Assembly (NCBI RefSeq): GCF_943372915.1
Contig: NZ_CALSAN010000003.1
Coordinates: 124,001 to 188,000 of the forward strand
Source: Ferrovibrio terrae_A
GTDB taxonomy: Bacteria > Pseudomonadota > Alphaproteobacteria > Ferrovibrionales > Ferrovibrionaceae
Direction of reading: 5' to 3'
Length of the DNA stretch: 64,000 bases
A model generated the notes under the pieces. That model was not told the DNA's origin. It did no database searches and saw nothing but the letters and a program-made list of their open reading frames with translations. A program made the position numbers and the translations under genes. This document shows positions 57,030-64,000 of the stretch, piece by piece (position 1 is the first letter of the stretch; every line of letters starts with the position of its first letter).

Positions 57030-58280
57030 ATGCAGGACGTAAAAAGCCTGACCCGGATGGCCGCGGCGGCGGCGGTGCTGCTCGGGCTCGGGCTCGGCTT
57101 CGGCCCGGCTCTGGCCCAGACCACCGGACGCAACCCGTCTCATGAAGACATCCTGCGCGGTTTCGATGCCAGTGCGCTCTGGGCCAGCCGCGAGGATCTC
57201 GGCTATGGCGCTACCTACAATCCGGTCGGGATGATCGTGAAATGGCAGAAGCCGATCCTCTACAGGATCGACGGTTTCCGCTTCAAGCCGGAAATGATCA
57301 CCTTTGCCATCGCCGCGCTGCAACGCCAGGCCGGCATCGCTGGCGTTGAAGTGCGCGAGGCCGCCGCCGGCGATGAAGCCAACTACACCATCATGTTCCG
57401 CGATGTCGAACGCTTCGAGATGTCCTCGGGTTGCAAGGCAAGCTGCTACATGACACCGCGGTTCGATCACGTCAGCGGCCACATGATATCCGCCACATTG
57501 CAGATCAACCTGTCTGCGGCCAATCTCGAGCGCTGCATTGTGCATGAAATTCTGCATGGTTTCGGGCTGTTCAACCATCCACACCGCCTGCATTCGGTGC
57601 TCAGCTACTATACGAATGCTTTCGTCCACGACCTCACTGAGCCTGACGAAGTGATGCTGCGCAGCCTTTACGATGCGCGGCTGAAGCCCGCGACCTCACG
57701 GCTTGGCGCGCTGGTCCTGGCCGATGGCCTGATCGAAGAGAAACGCCGCGCGATCAACCCGGCCGCACCGCCGAAAAGCGATCCGGCACCCGTGCTGCGC
57801 GATGTGGTGGCTGATCTCGAAAAAGCCGCCGATGGCGGTAGCCAGCGCGCCATGCTGTACCTGGCCGAGGCTGCACGGCGCGGTTATGGCATGGCAAAAG
57901 ATACCGGGCGCATGAAGGCGCTGCTCGACCGGGCCGAGGCCATCGATACACTGCCGGCGCGGTTTGATCTGGCCCACGCCCTGGCATCAGGACGCTATGT
58001 CGCAAAGGACGAAGCGCGTGCCGCGCGCCTGTATCGGCAGAATGCCGAGCTGGGGCACCAGGCTTCGCAGAACAATCTTGCTGTGCTGCTGCGCGACGGC
58101 AAGGGTATCGAGATGGACAAGGCCGCAGCCCTGGCGTGGTTCACCATCGCCGCGCGTGACAATTATGCTCTGGCGGAGCGGAACCGACAGAAACTGGCGG
58201 AAAGCCTGCCGCCGGAACAGCAGGAGGCGGCCAGAGCGCGCGCCGCGGCATGGAAACCGCCCACGGAAGCCGCTAAATAA
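57030..58280 (+). CDS. Secreted DUF2927 zincin-like protein with Sel1-like repeats, copy 1
   Basis: 416 aa. A signal peptide (residues ~10-29, LALAQ-type cleavage) leads to a domain shared with copy 2. It contains HEILHGFGLFNHPH (HExxH at 172-176, further His at 183 and 185), NPVGMIVKWQKPILYRIDG and LTEPDEVMLRSLYDARLKP. This matches DUF2927, a zincin-like family, with the zinc His/Glu retained. Residues ~260-400 are Sel1-like helical repeats (AMLYLAEAARRGYGMAKD; SQNNLAVLLRDGKGIEMDKAAALAWF). Upstream ATG 57012 is possible. Likely a periplasmic peptidase or binding protein. Confidence 0.75.
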   Translation: MQDVKSLTRMAAAAAVLLGLGLGFGPALAQTTGRNPSHEDILRGFDASALWASREDLGYGATYNPVGMIVKWQKPILYRIDGFRFKPEMITFAIAALQRQAGIAGVEVREAAAGDEANYTIMFRDVERFEMSSGCKASCYMTPRFDHVSGHMISATLQINLSAANLERCIVHEILHGFGLFNHPHRLHSVLSYYTNAFVHDLTEPDEVMLRSLYDARLKPATSRLGALVLADGLIEEKRRAINPAAPPKSDPAPVLRDVVADLEKAADGGSQRAMLYLAEAARRGYGMAKDTGRMKALLDRAEAIDTLPARFDLAHALASGRYVAKDEARAARLYRQNAELGHQASQNNLAVLLRDGKGIEMDKAAALAWFTIAARDNYALAERNRQKLAESLPPEQQEAARARAAAWKPPTEAAK

Positions 58281-58319
58281 GCCAATGCCATCGACGGATG
58301 CGGAAGGCCGGATAGACGC

Positions 58320-59561
58320 GTGACTGGGTTGGGAAAGCATCGAACAAGTCTCGTTGCACTGGCTGCCCTGCTGTGGCTGGCCATCGGTTTTGGCCCGACT
58401 ACGGCCCGCACCCCGCCCAATACCAACCCATCCCATGAAGAGATTCTGCGCGGTTTCGACGCCAGCGCGCTCTGGGCCAGCCGCGAGGATGTCGCCCATG
58501 GCGGCACCTACAATCCCGCCGGCATGATCGTGAAATGGCAGAAGCCGATCCTGTACAAGATCGAGGGGCTCACCTCGAGACCGGACCTGGTCAATCTTGC
58601 CATCGCCACGCTGAAGCGGCAGGCAGCGATTGCCGGCATCGAGGCCCGCCCGGCCAGTGCACAGGAACCGGCCAACTACACCATGGGATTCCGCAATGTC
58701 GCGAGTTTCGATCTCGGCGACCGCAAGGCGATCTGCTATGCCGGCCCCAATTACAATACCAGCGGCCATATCCAACATGTGAACCTGCAGATCAATCTGG
58801 CTGCGCCCAATATCGAACGCTGCGTGCGGCATGAAATCCTGCACAGCTTCGGCCTGCTGAACCATCCGCACAGCCTGCATTCGGTGCTGAGCTATTACAC
58901 CACGGTGGCCGACCTGACCGAGGCCGATCAGGTGATGCTGCTCAGCCTGTATGATCCGCGCATCCGGCCCGGCATGTCGCGACTGGCCGCGCTCACCGTG
59001 GCCGATGGCCTGATCGAGGAAAAGCGCCGCCAGATCAACCCGCGCGCGCCGCCAAAAACCAGCCCGGCGCCGGTGCTGCGCGATGCCGTGGCCGACCTGC
59101 AGGCCGCTGCCAACACCGGGACGGTTCGCGCCCAGCTCTATCTCGCCGAAGCGGCCTGGAAGGGCTATGGCATGGCGCCCGATGCCGCCCGCATGCAGGC
59201 CATGCTGGACCGCGCGACAGCGACGCAGGATATCGTCTCCCGCTTTGACGTGGCCTTTGCCCTGCTGGCCGGCAGCTATGTGCCGAAAGACGAGGCGCGC
59301 GCCGCGGCGCTGTTTCAGCGCAATGCCGACCTTGGCCATGAGGTCTCGCAGAACAACCTGGCCGTCCTGCTGCGCGATGGCCGCGGCGTGGCGATCGACA
59401 AGGTGGCGGCGCTGACCTGGTTCACCATTGCGGCGCGTCGCAACTACGCGCCAGCCGAACGTGCCCGTGTCAGCCTGGCGGCGACGCTGCCGCCCGACCA
59501 GCAGGAAACCGCCCGCCTTCGGGCCGCAGCATGGAAACCACGCCCCGAAGGCGCTAGATAG
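58320..59561 (+). CDS. Secreted DUF2927 zincin-like protein with Sel1-like repeats, copy 2
   Basis: 413 aa from a GTG at 58320. Same architecture as copy 1: signal peptide (LVALAALLWLAIGFGP), NPAGMIVKWQKPILYKIEG, HEILHSFGLLNHPHS (HExxH 171-175), LTEADQVMLLSLYDPRIRPGMSRL, then Sel1-like repeats ending AALTWFTIAARRNYAPAERARV. The two copies align over nearly their full length without large gaps, so they are a recent tandem duplication. It is 39 nt after copy 1 and 5 nt before the hydrolase. Confidence 0.75.
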   Translation: MTGLGKHRTSLVALAALLWLAIGFGPTTARTPPNTNPSHEEILRGFDASALWASREDVAHGGTYNPAGMIVKWQKPILYKIEGLTSRPDLVNLAIATLKRQAAIAGIEARPASAQEPANYTMGFRNVASFDLGDRKAICYAGPNYNTSGHIQHVNLQINLAAPNIERCVRHEILHSFGLLNHPHSLHSVLSYYTTVADLTEADQVMLLSLYDPRIRPGMSRLAALTVADGLIEEKRRQINPRAPPKTSPAPVLRDAVADLQAAANTGTVRAQLYLAEAAWKGYGMAPDAARMQAMLDRATATQDIVSRFDVAFALLAGSYVPKDEARAAALFQRNADLGHEVSQNNLAVLLRDGRGVAIDKVAALTWFTIAARRNYAPAERARVSLAATLPPDQQETARLRAAAWKPRPEGAR

Positions 59562-59566
59562 AGCGG

Positions 59567-60322
59567 ATGAGCGAAACACAGTATCTGTCCAGACCCGACG
59601 GCACCCGCCTCGCCTATTGCGCCACGGCCGCCAGGCGCACCGACAAACCCGGCATCCTGTTCTGTGGCGGCTTCAAATCCGACATGACCGGCACTAAGGC
59701 CATGGCGCTGGAGGCTGCAGGGCGGCAGCAGGGCCTGGGCTTTGTGCGGTTTGACTATTTCGGTCATGGCCAGTCGGATGGTGCCTTTCTCGATGGCACC
59801 ATCGGCCGCTGGAAAGAAGACACGCTGGCGGTTCTGCGCGAGGTCTGTGTCGGGCCACAGATCATTGTCGGCTCCAGCATGGGCGGCTGGCTCGCCACGC
59901 TCGCCGCCCTCGCCCTGCCCGATCGCACCGCCGGCCTGGTGCTGATCGCGCCGGCGCTGGATTTCACCGAAGACCTGATGTGGGCCGGCATGAGCGAGCA
60001 GCAGCGCGCCGTGCTGCTGCGGGATGGCATCCTGCGCGAACCGTCGCAATATTCCGACCAGCCCTATGAATATACCCTGAAGCTGATCACCGAGGGCCGC
60101 GAGCACATGATCCTCAAGCCCGGCATCGCCTATGACCGGCCGGTGCGCATCCTGCAGGGCATGGAAGACCCCGATGTGCCCTATATGCATGCGGTGAAAA
60201 CCGTGGCGGCCTTCCAGGGTGGCGATACGCGGCTGACGCTGATCCGCGATGGCGACCATCGCCTCTCAAGACCGCAGCATCTGGCCCTGCTGACCGAAAC
60301 CGTGCTGGGCCTCAGCCGCTGA
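59567..60322 (+). CDS. Alpha/beta hydrolase (ABHD10-like)
   Basis: 251 aa. Nucleophile Ser in VGSSMGGWLATL, Asp in GMEDPDVPYMHA and His in DGDHRLSRPQH make a complete triad. FCGGFKSDMTGTKA forms the oxyanion loop. The sequence fits the ABHD10/acyl-protein-thioesterase-like branch more than lipases. It follows copy 2 of the DUF2927 genes by 5 nt and may share its transcript. Its 3' end overlaps the convergent epimerase by 11 nt. Confidence 0.87.
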   Translation: MSETQYLSRPDGTRLAYCATAARRTDKPGILFCGGFKSDMTGTKAMALEAAGRQQGLGFVRFDYFGHGQSDGAFLDGTIGRWKEDTLAVLREVCVGPQIIVGSSMGGWLATLAALALPDRTAGLVLIAPALDFTEDLMWAGMSEQQRAVLLRDGILREPSQYSDQPYEYTLKLITEGREHMILKPGIAYDRPVRILQGMEDPDVPYMHAVKTVAAFQGGDTRLTLIRDGDHRLSRPQHLALLTETVLGLSR

Positions 60323-61184
60323 CCGTTGGCAGCAGCGCAGCCAAACCTTCGCGATAGGTCGGATACTGCAGCGTCACGCCCAGTTCGGTCTTGATGCGGT
60401 CGTTGCGCACACGCCGGCTATCGGCATAGAAGCTCACCGCCATCGGTGAGAGATTGGCCGCGGCAAAGGGAATCTCCGGCGGCACCGGCAGCTTCAGCAG
60501 TTCGGCGGCATAGGCCACCACATCCTGCGGCGGCGCCGGCTCGTCATCGGCCAGGTTATAGATCGCGCCCGGATTGGGGCGCGCCATCGAGGCCTGCAGC
60601 ACACTGGCGATATCCGCGACATGGATGCGGCAGAAGACCTGGCCCGGCTTGTTGATGCGATGCGCCGTGCCGCGTTTGACGCCTTCCAGCTGGTTGCGGC
60701 CCGGGCCGTAAATACCGGCGAGCCGGAACACATGCACCGGCACACCATGCTCGGCCTGCAGTCTCAGCCAGCCGGCCTCGGCTTCAGCCCGGCGCCTGCT
60801 GCGCCCCTGGGTCGGATGGATCGGCGTGGCCTCATCCACCCATTCGCCTTTCCGGTCGCCATAGACCCCGGTGGTGGAGAGATAGCCGAGCCATTTCAGG
60901 TTTGGCAGCTGCGCAATATGCGCGCTGTGCCAGCGCAGCACGGCATCGGCTTCTTCCTCGGCCGGCACCGAGATCAGCATATGCGTGGCTGGCGCCAGCA
61001 CGGCTGGATCGCTGAGCGGCGCAGTGCCGTCGAAAACATGGCTGTCATAACCCAGAGCGGCGAGATTGGCCGCTTTTTCCAGACTGCGGCTGGTGCCGAT
61101 CACACCCCAGCCTTCGGCATGCAGCCGCGCGGCTAGCACCTTGGCGCTGAAGCCCAGCCCGAAGCAGAACAGTGTGCCACTCAT
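60312..61184 (-). CDS. NAD(P)-dependent epimerase/dehydratase family protein (YeeZ-like)
   Basis: 290 aa from the ATG at 61184. Rossmann motif FCFGLGFSAKVLAARL, then LKWLGYLSTTGVYGDRKGEWVDE with the Ser/Thr of the extended SDR active site, and HVFRLAGIYGPGRN, where the usual YxxxK Tyr-Lys pair is not evident. Resembles YeeZ-type SDR proteins, of unknown substrate. Upstream frame to 61574 is not supported. Divergent from the TPR gene. Confidence 0.8.
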   Translation of the reverse strand: MSGTLFCFGLGFSAKVLAARLHAEGWGVIGTSRSLEKAANLAALGYDSHVFDGTAPLSDPAVLAPATHMLISVPAEEEADAVLRWHSAHIAQLPNLKWLGYLSTTGVYGDRKGEWVDEATPIHPTQGRSRRRAEAEAGWLRLQAEHGVPVHVFRLAGIYGPGRNQLEGVKRGTAHRINKPGQVFCRIHVADIASVLQASMARPNPGAIYNLADDEPAPPQDVVAYAAELLKLPVPPEIPFAAANLSPMAVSFYADSRRVRNDRIKTELGVTLQYPTYREGLAALLPTVSG

Positions 61185-61253
61185 CGCAATCCGATACCTT
61201 GCTTTTGTCCGATGCCTTGCTTTTGCCATGTCACGGCGCCACTCTGCCGCGCC

Positions 61254-62045
61254 ATGATCCCTGCCCTCAAGATAATGCGCCTGACGGCATTCGCCAGCCT
61301 TGGCGTGCTGCTGATTCTGCCGCTCGCTGTTATGGCACAACAGGCGACCCAGCGCTCGACCGTGCTGCAGGATGCCGCCTATCAGGACTGCCTGGCGGCA
61401 GTGCGCAAGAATCCGGAAGAGGGCTTCGCCCATGCCCAGCTCTGGCAGGCCACTGGCGGCGGCCTGCCGGCCCAGCATTGCGCGGCACTGGCGCTGGTGG
61501 AACTGAAGCATTACGGCGATGCCGCCGACCGGCTGGAAAAACTGCTGCCGCTGGCCGAGAAGCAGGCACCGCATCTGACCGTGGCGATCCTCGACCAGGC
61601 CGCCAATGCCTGGCTGCTGGCCGAGCAGCCCCAGCGTGCCAGGCAGTTGCTCGACATTGCGCTGAAGGCCGCGCCCGATACGCCGGACCTGCTGATCGAT
61701 CGCGCGCTCGCCTCGGCGGCACTGAACGACTATGCCGCCGCGCGCAAGGATCTCGATATCGCGCTCTCAGCCGATCCGACGCGCGAGGATGCCCTGGCGC
61801 TGCGCGCTTCGGCCCGCCGCCAGACCGGCGACATGACCGGCGCACTGGAAGATGCCGAAACGGCACTGGCGATCCAGCCGCGCCTGCCCGAAGCCCTGCT
61901 GGAGCGCGGCATTCTGCGGCTGAACAAGGGCGACAAGCGCGGCGCGCGCGAAGACCTGATCCAGGTGCGTCTGCTGGCGCCCGATACGCCGGCCGCGGTT
62001 TCCGCCGGCCAGTATATCGAACAGATGGACGTCAGGCAGGATTAG
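61254..62045 (+). CDS. Secreted tetratricopeptide-repeat protein
   Basis: 263 aa with an N-terminal signal peptide (IMRLTAFASLGVLLILPLAVMAQ). It contains several 34-residue TPR-like helices: ILDQAANAWLLAEQPQRARQLLDIALKAAPDT, LIDRALASAALNDYAAARKDLDIALSADPT, RRQTGDMTGALEDAETALAIQPR. Likely a periplasmic protein-interaction scaffold. ATG 61275 is an alternative start. Its 3' end overlaps queG on the other strand by 14 nt. Confidence 0.82.
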   Translation: MIPALKIMRLTAFASLGVLLILPLAVMAQQATQRSTVLQDAAYQDCLAAVRKNPEEGFAHAQLWQATGGGLPAQHCAALALVELKHYGDAADRLEKLLPLAEKQAPHLTVAILDQAANAWLLAEQPQRARQLLDIALKAAPDTPDLLIDRALASAALNDYAAARKDLDIALSADPTREDALALRASARRQTGDMTGALEDAETALAIQPRLPEALLERGILRLNKGDKRGAREDLIQVRLLAPDTPAAVSAGQYIEQMDVRQD

Positions 62046-63093
62046 CGGCGCGCTGCTGCAGCGCCTGCAGGGCCTGCGCGCGTACCACAGCGGCAGGATC
62101 CTGCGACAGCTGCTGCAGGACCGCCGTCGCCGCCGGATCGCCGCTGTTGCCCAGCGCGACACAGACATTGCGCATGAAGCGGTCGCGGCCGATGCGTTTC
62201 ACCGCCGTCGTGGTGAAGCGTTCGCGGAAGCCGGCATCGTCAAGCGCAGCCAGTTCCAGCAACAGCGGTGCATCCAGTTCGGGGCGCGCCTGCAGCGTGA
62301 TTTCGCGCGCGGCAGAGGCAAACTTGTTCCACGGGCAGACGGCGAGGCAGTCATCGCAGCCATAAATGCGGTTGCCCATCACATCTGCGAATTCCGAAGC
62401 GATCACACCATCATATTCGATGGTGAGATAGGAAATGCAGCGCCGCGCATCGAGCTGGTAGGGTGCCGGAAAAGCCTGGGTCGGGCAGATGTCGAGGCAG
62501 TTGCTGCATGACCCGCAGTGATCGATTTCCGCATCATCAGGCGGTAATTCGGCCGTGGTGAGGATCAGGCCGAGAAACAGCCAGGAGCCGAAATCGCGCG
62601 AGACTAAATTCGTGTGCTTGCCCTGCCAGCCAATGCCGGCCGCAGCGCTCAACGGCTTTTCCATCAGTGGCGCGGTATCGACGAAAACCTTTACGTCGTT
62701 GCCGGCCTGCCGGTGCAGCCAGCCGGCCAGGCTTTTCAGCTTCTTCTTGACCACCAGATGATAGTCGCGGCCCTGCGCGTAAACCGAAATTGCCGCGCGA
62801 TCTCTCTGCGCCAGCACCTCAAGCGGATTGCGGTCGGGGCCATAATTGAGGCCCAGCGCGATGATGCCGCGCGCTTCGGGCCACAAGGCATTGGGATGGC
62901 GGCGGCGCTCGGCCTTGTCTTCCAGCCAGCGCATCTCGCCATGACGCTGCAGCGCCATGAATTCGTCGAGCCGCGCGGCGAGTTCGGGGCCGATGCGGTC
63001 GGCCGCTGTGAAGCCGACCGCATCGAATCCTTCCGCCAGCGCCTGCTGGCGAATCCGTGTCTTCAGGTCGTCTGGATCAACCGATCGCGGCAA
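62032..63093 (-). CDS. queG: Epoxyqueuosine reductase QueG
   Basis: 353 aa from TTG 63093. The cobalamin-binding N-domain (FDAVGFTAADRIGPELAARLDEF), the RGIIALGLNYGPD block, and two [4Fe-4S] motifs (CGSCSNCLDICPTQAF and CDDCLAVCPWNKF) define QueG. The C-terminal HEAT-like part holds FMRNVCVALGNSGDPAATAVLQQL. It reduces epoxyqueuosine in tRNA to queuosine, using cobalamin, which fits the B12 genes at the window start. No ATG fits; the start lies inside ridA. Confidence 0.92.
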   Translation of the reverse strand: MPRSVDPDDLKTRIRQQALAEGFDAVGFTAADRIGPELAARLDEFMALQRHGEMRWLEDKAERRRHPNALWPEARGIIALGLNYGPDRNPLEVLAQRDRAAISVYAQGRDYHLVVKKKLKSLAGWLHRQAGNDVKVFVDTAPLMEKPLSAAAGIGWQGKHTNLVSRDFGSWLFLGLILTTAELPPDDAEIDHCGSCSNCLDICPTQAFPAPYQLDARRCISYLTIEYDGVIASEFADVMGNRIYGCDDCLAVCPWNKFASAAREITLQARPELDAPLLLELAALDDAGFRERFTTTAVKRIGRDRFMRNVCVALGNSGDPAATAVLQQLSQDPAAVVRAQALQALQQRAANPA

Positions 63094-63427
63094 TGCAGGC
63101 GATCTCGACCTTGTAGTCCGGCGCCGCCAGCTTGGACTCCACGGTGGCGCGGGCCGGTGTGTTGCCCTTCGGCACCCAGGCATCCCAGGCTTTGTTCATG
63201 TCAGCGAAGGTGCTCATGCTGGCGAGCCAGATGTTGGTCGACAGGATCTTGGTCTTGTCGGTGCCGGCTTCCTTCAGCAGCCTGTCGATCTGCGCGAGAA
63301 TCTGTTCGGTCTGGCCGGTGACATCGGCCTTCGGATCGGCGGCCACCTGGCCGGCCAGATACACGGTGTTGCCATGCACCACGGCCTGGCTCATGCGGGG
63401 GCCGACATCGATGCGACGGATGCTCAT
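63077..63427 (-). CDS. RidA family protein
   Basis: 116 aa from the ATG at 63427, with AGGAG just upstream. VHGNTVYLAGQVAADPKADVTGQTEQILAQIDRLLKEAG and the end NTPARATVESKLAAPDYKVEIACIAA carry the conserved Arg and Glu of enamine/imine deaminases. Some RidA relatives lack activity, but the key Arg (PARATVES) is kept. It overlaps queG by 17 nt. Confidence 0.9.
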   Translation of the reverse strand: MSIRRIDVGPRMSQAVVHGNTVYLAGQVAADPKADVTGQTEQILAQIDRLLKEAGTDKTKILSTNIWLASMSTFADMNKAWDAWVPKGNTPARATVESKLAAPDYKVEIACIAAIG

Positions 63428-63455
63428 AGGTAATCTCCTGGGTTGGGTCGGTTTT

Positions 63456-64000
63456 TCAGAAATCCAGATCGGCGTAATGCTTGGGCGGCGGCAGGCCGGG
63501 GATATGGTCGGCAAGCAGCGGACGGAAACTGGGCCGCGACTTCACCCGCGCATACCAGTCATGGGCACCGGGATGATCGGCCCAGGACACATCGCCCAGA
63601 TAATCGAGGCAGCTGATATGCGCCGCGGCCGCGATATCGGCGAGCGAGAAATCGTCGCCGGCGAGCCAGTTGCGGCGCTCGGTGAGCCAGGCGATGTAGT
63701 CGAGATGGATTTTCATGTTCTGGTGCGCAATGCGGATCACGGATGATTCCGGATGCCCCATGCCCATGAAGCGCTTCATCACCTTTTCAAACACCAGCGG
63801 CTCGGAGGCCTCGGGCCCGAATTTGTGATCCCACCACGACACCAGCCGGCGCGTTTCGGCGCGGCTCGGCGGATCGAAGCCGATCAGCATCTTGTTGGGA
63901 TAGACCTCGTCCAGGTATTCGCAGATCGCCTGGCTGTCGGCCAGCACGCGGCCGTCATGCTCCACCAGGACCGGGCCGTTGCCGCTCGGGTCCATGGCGA
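63456..64000 (-). CDS. Glutathione S-transferase family protein, N-terminus cut by window
   Basis: Open at the window end; the first visible residues are AMDPSGNGPVLVEHDGRVLADSQAICEYLDEVYP, so about 40-50 N-terminal residues lie outside. The C-terminal domain is complete, with WLAGDDFSLADIAAAAHISCLDYLG (N-capping motif) and an IPGLPPPKHYADLDF end. The GNGPVLVE segment contains the cis-Pro. Substrate unknown. It lies 28 nt upstream of ridA on the same strand. Confidence 0.87.
   Translation of the reverse strand, partial: AMDPSGNGPVLVEHDGRVLADSQAICEYLDEVYPNKMLIGFDPPSRAETRRLVSWWDHKFGPEASEPLVFEKVMKRFMGMGHPESSVIRIAHQNMKIHLDYIAWLTERRNWLAGDDFSLADIAAAAHISCLDYLGDVSWADHPGAHDWYARVKSRPSFRPLLADHIPGLPPPKHYADLDF

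Overview
The window is about 64 kb of GC-rich chromosome, roughly 65-67 % by eye, densely packed with genes on both strands. Gene content points to an alphaproteobacterium, most likely of the Rhodospirillales type. The reasons are an Irr-type Fur regulator divergent from fabA-fabB-fabI, three small PAS_5-like proteins, the rubrerythrin / CCG Fe-S protein / DUF3501 cluster, and an S24 regulator beside an XPD/DinG-like helicase. I cannot name the genus. No rRNA, tRNA, CRISPR array, transposase or integrase was seen.

Layout. 1-5.9 kb: cobalamin genes (CbiG-C/CobJ fusion cut by the window edge, cobM, then cobK and cbiD on the other strand, then cobA and cobB). 6-9 kb: SH3 protein, truncated haemoglobin, and a GST/VOC/flavin-binding operon. 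9-12.2 kb: rubrerythrin, Fe-S protein and DUF3501 genes behind a perfect Irr-box-like palindrome, then irr. 12.4-15.3 kb: fabA-fabB-fabI with a strong terminator. 15.3-18.8 kb: three PAS_5-like paralogues interleaved with a GST and a secreted metallo-beta-lactamase-fold protein. 18.8-24.2 kb: a class V aminotransferase divergent from a DMT exporter, a cluster of small unknown proteins that includes three tandem paralogues of an apparently undescribed HTH-like family, and an isochorismatase-fold protein lacking the catalytic Cys. 24.2-33.6 kb: phosphatidylserine synthase and decarboxylase, LysR with GST and flavoprotein, an Atm1-like ABC exporter, a FAH-family hydrolase, a REP-like inverted repeat, and the DUF952 / 2H-phosphoesterase / pyrD operon.

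33.6-38.7 kb is a compact podovirus-like remnant: small head protein, portal, Bbp19-like protein, scaffold, cell-wall hydrolase and 3TM holin, with no major capsid, terminase, tail or integrase gene. It is divergent from an S24 (LexA/CI-like) regulator, with a good sigma-70-like promoter and a perfect 18-bp palindrome between them. The S24 gene is followed 2 nt later by an XPD/DinG-like Fe-S helicase.

42-64 kb is mostly housekeeping: TerB-like protein, lipid kinase, nuclease, rplU-rpmA-obgE-proB-proA-nadD, a methyltransferase with a quinone oxidoreductase, thrS-infC (infC apparently starts on ATA), an orphan amino-acid binding protein, a glycosyltransferase, two tandem secreted DUF2927-Sel1 zincin-like proteins, an alpha/beta hydrolase, an epimerase, a TPR protein, queG, ridA and a GST cut by the window end.

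The most novel-looking items are the triple HTH-like family at 21.3-22.8 kb, the capsid-less phage lysis/portal cluster under a shared S24 control region, and the duplicated DUF2927-Sel1 secreted zincins.
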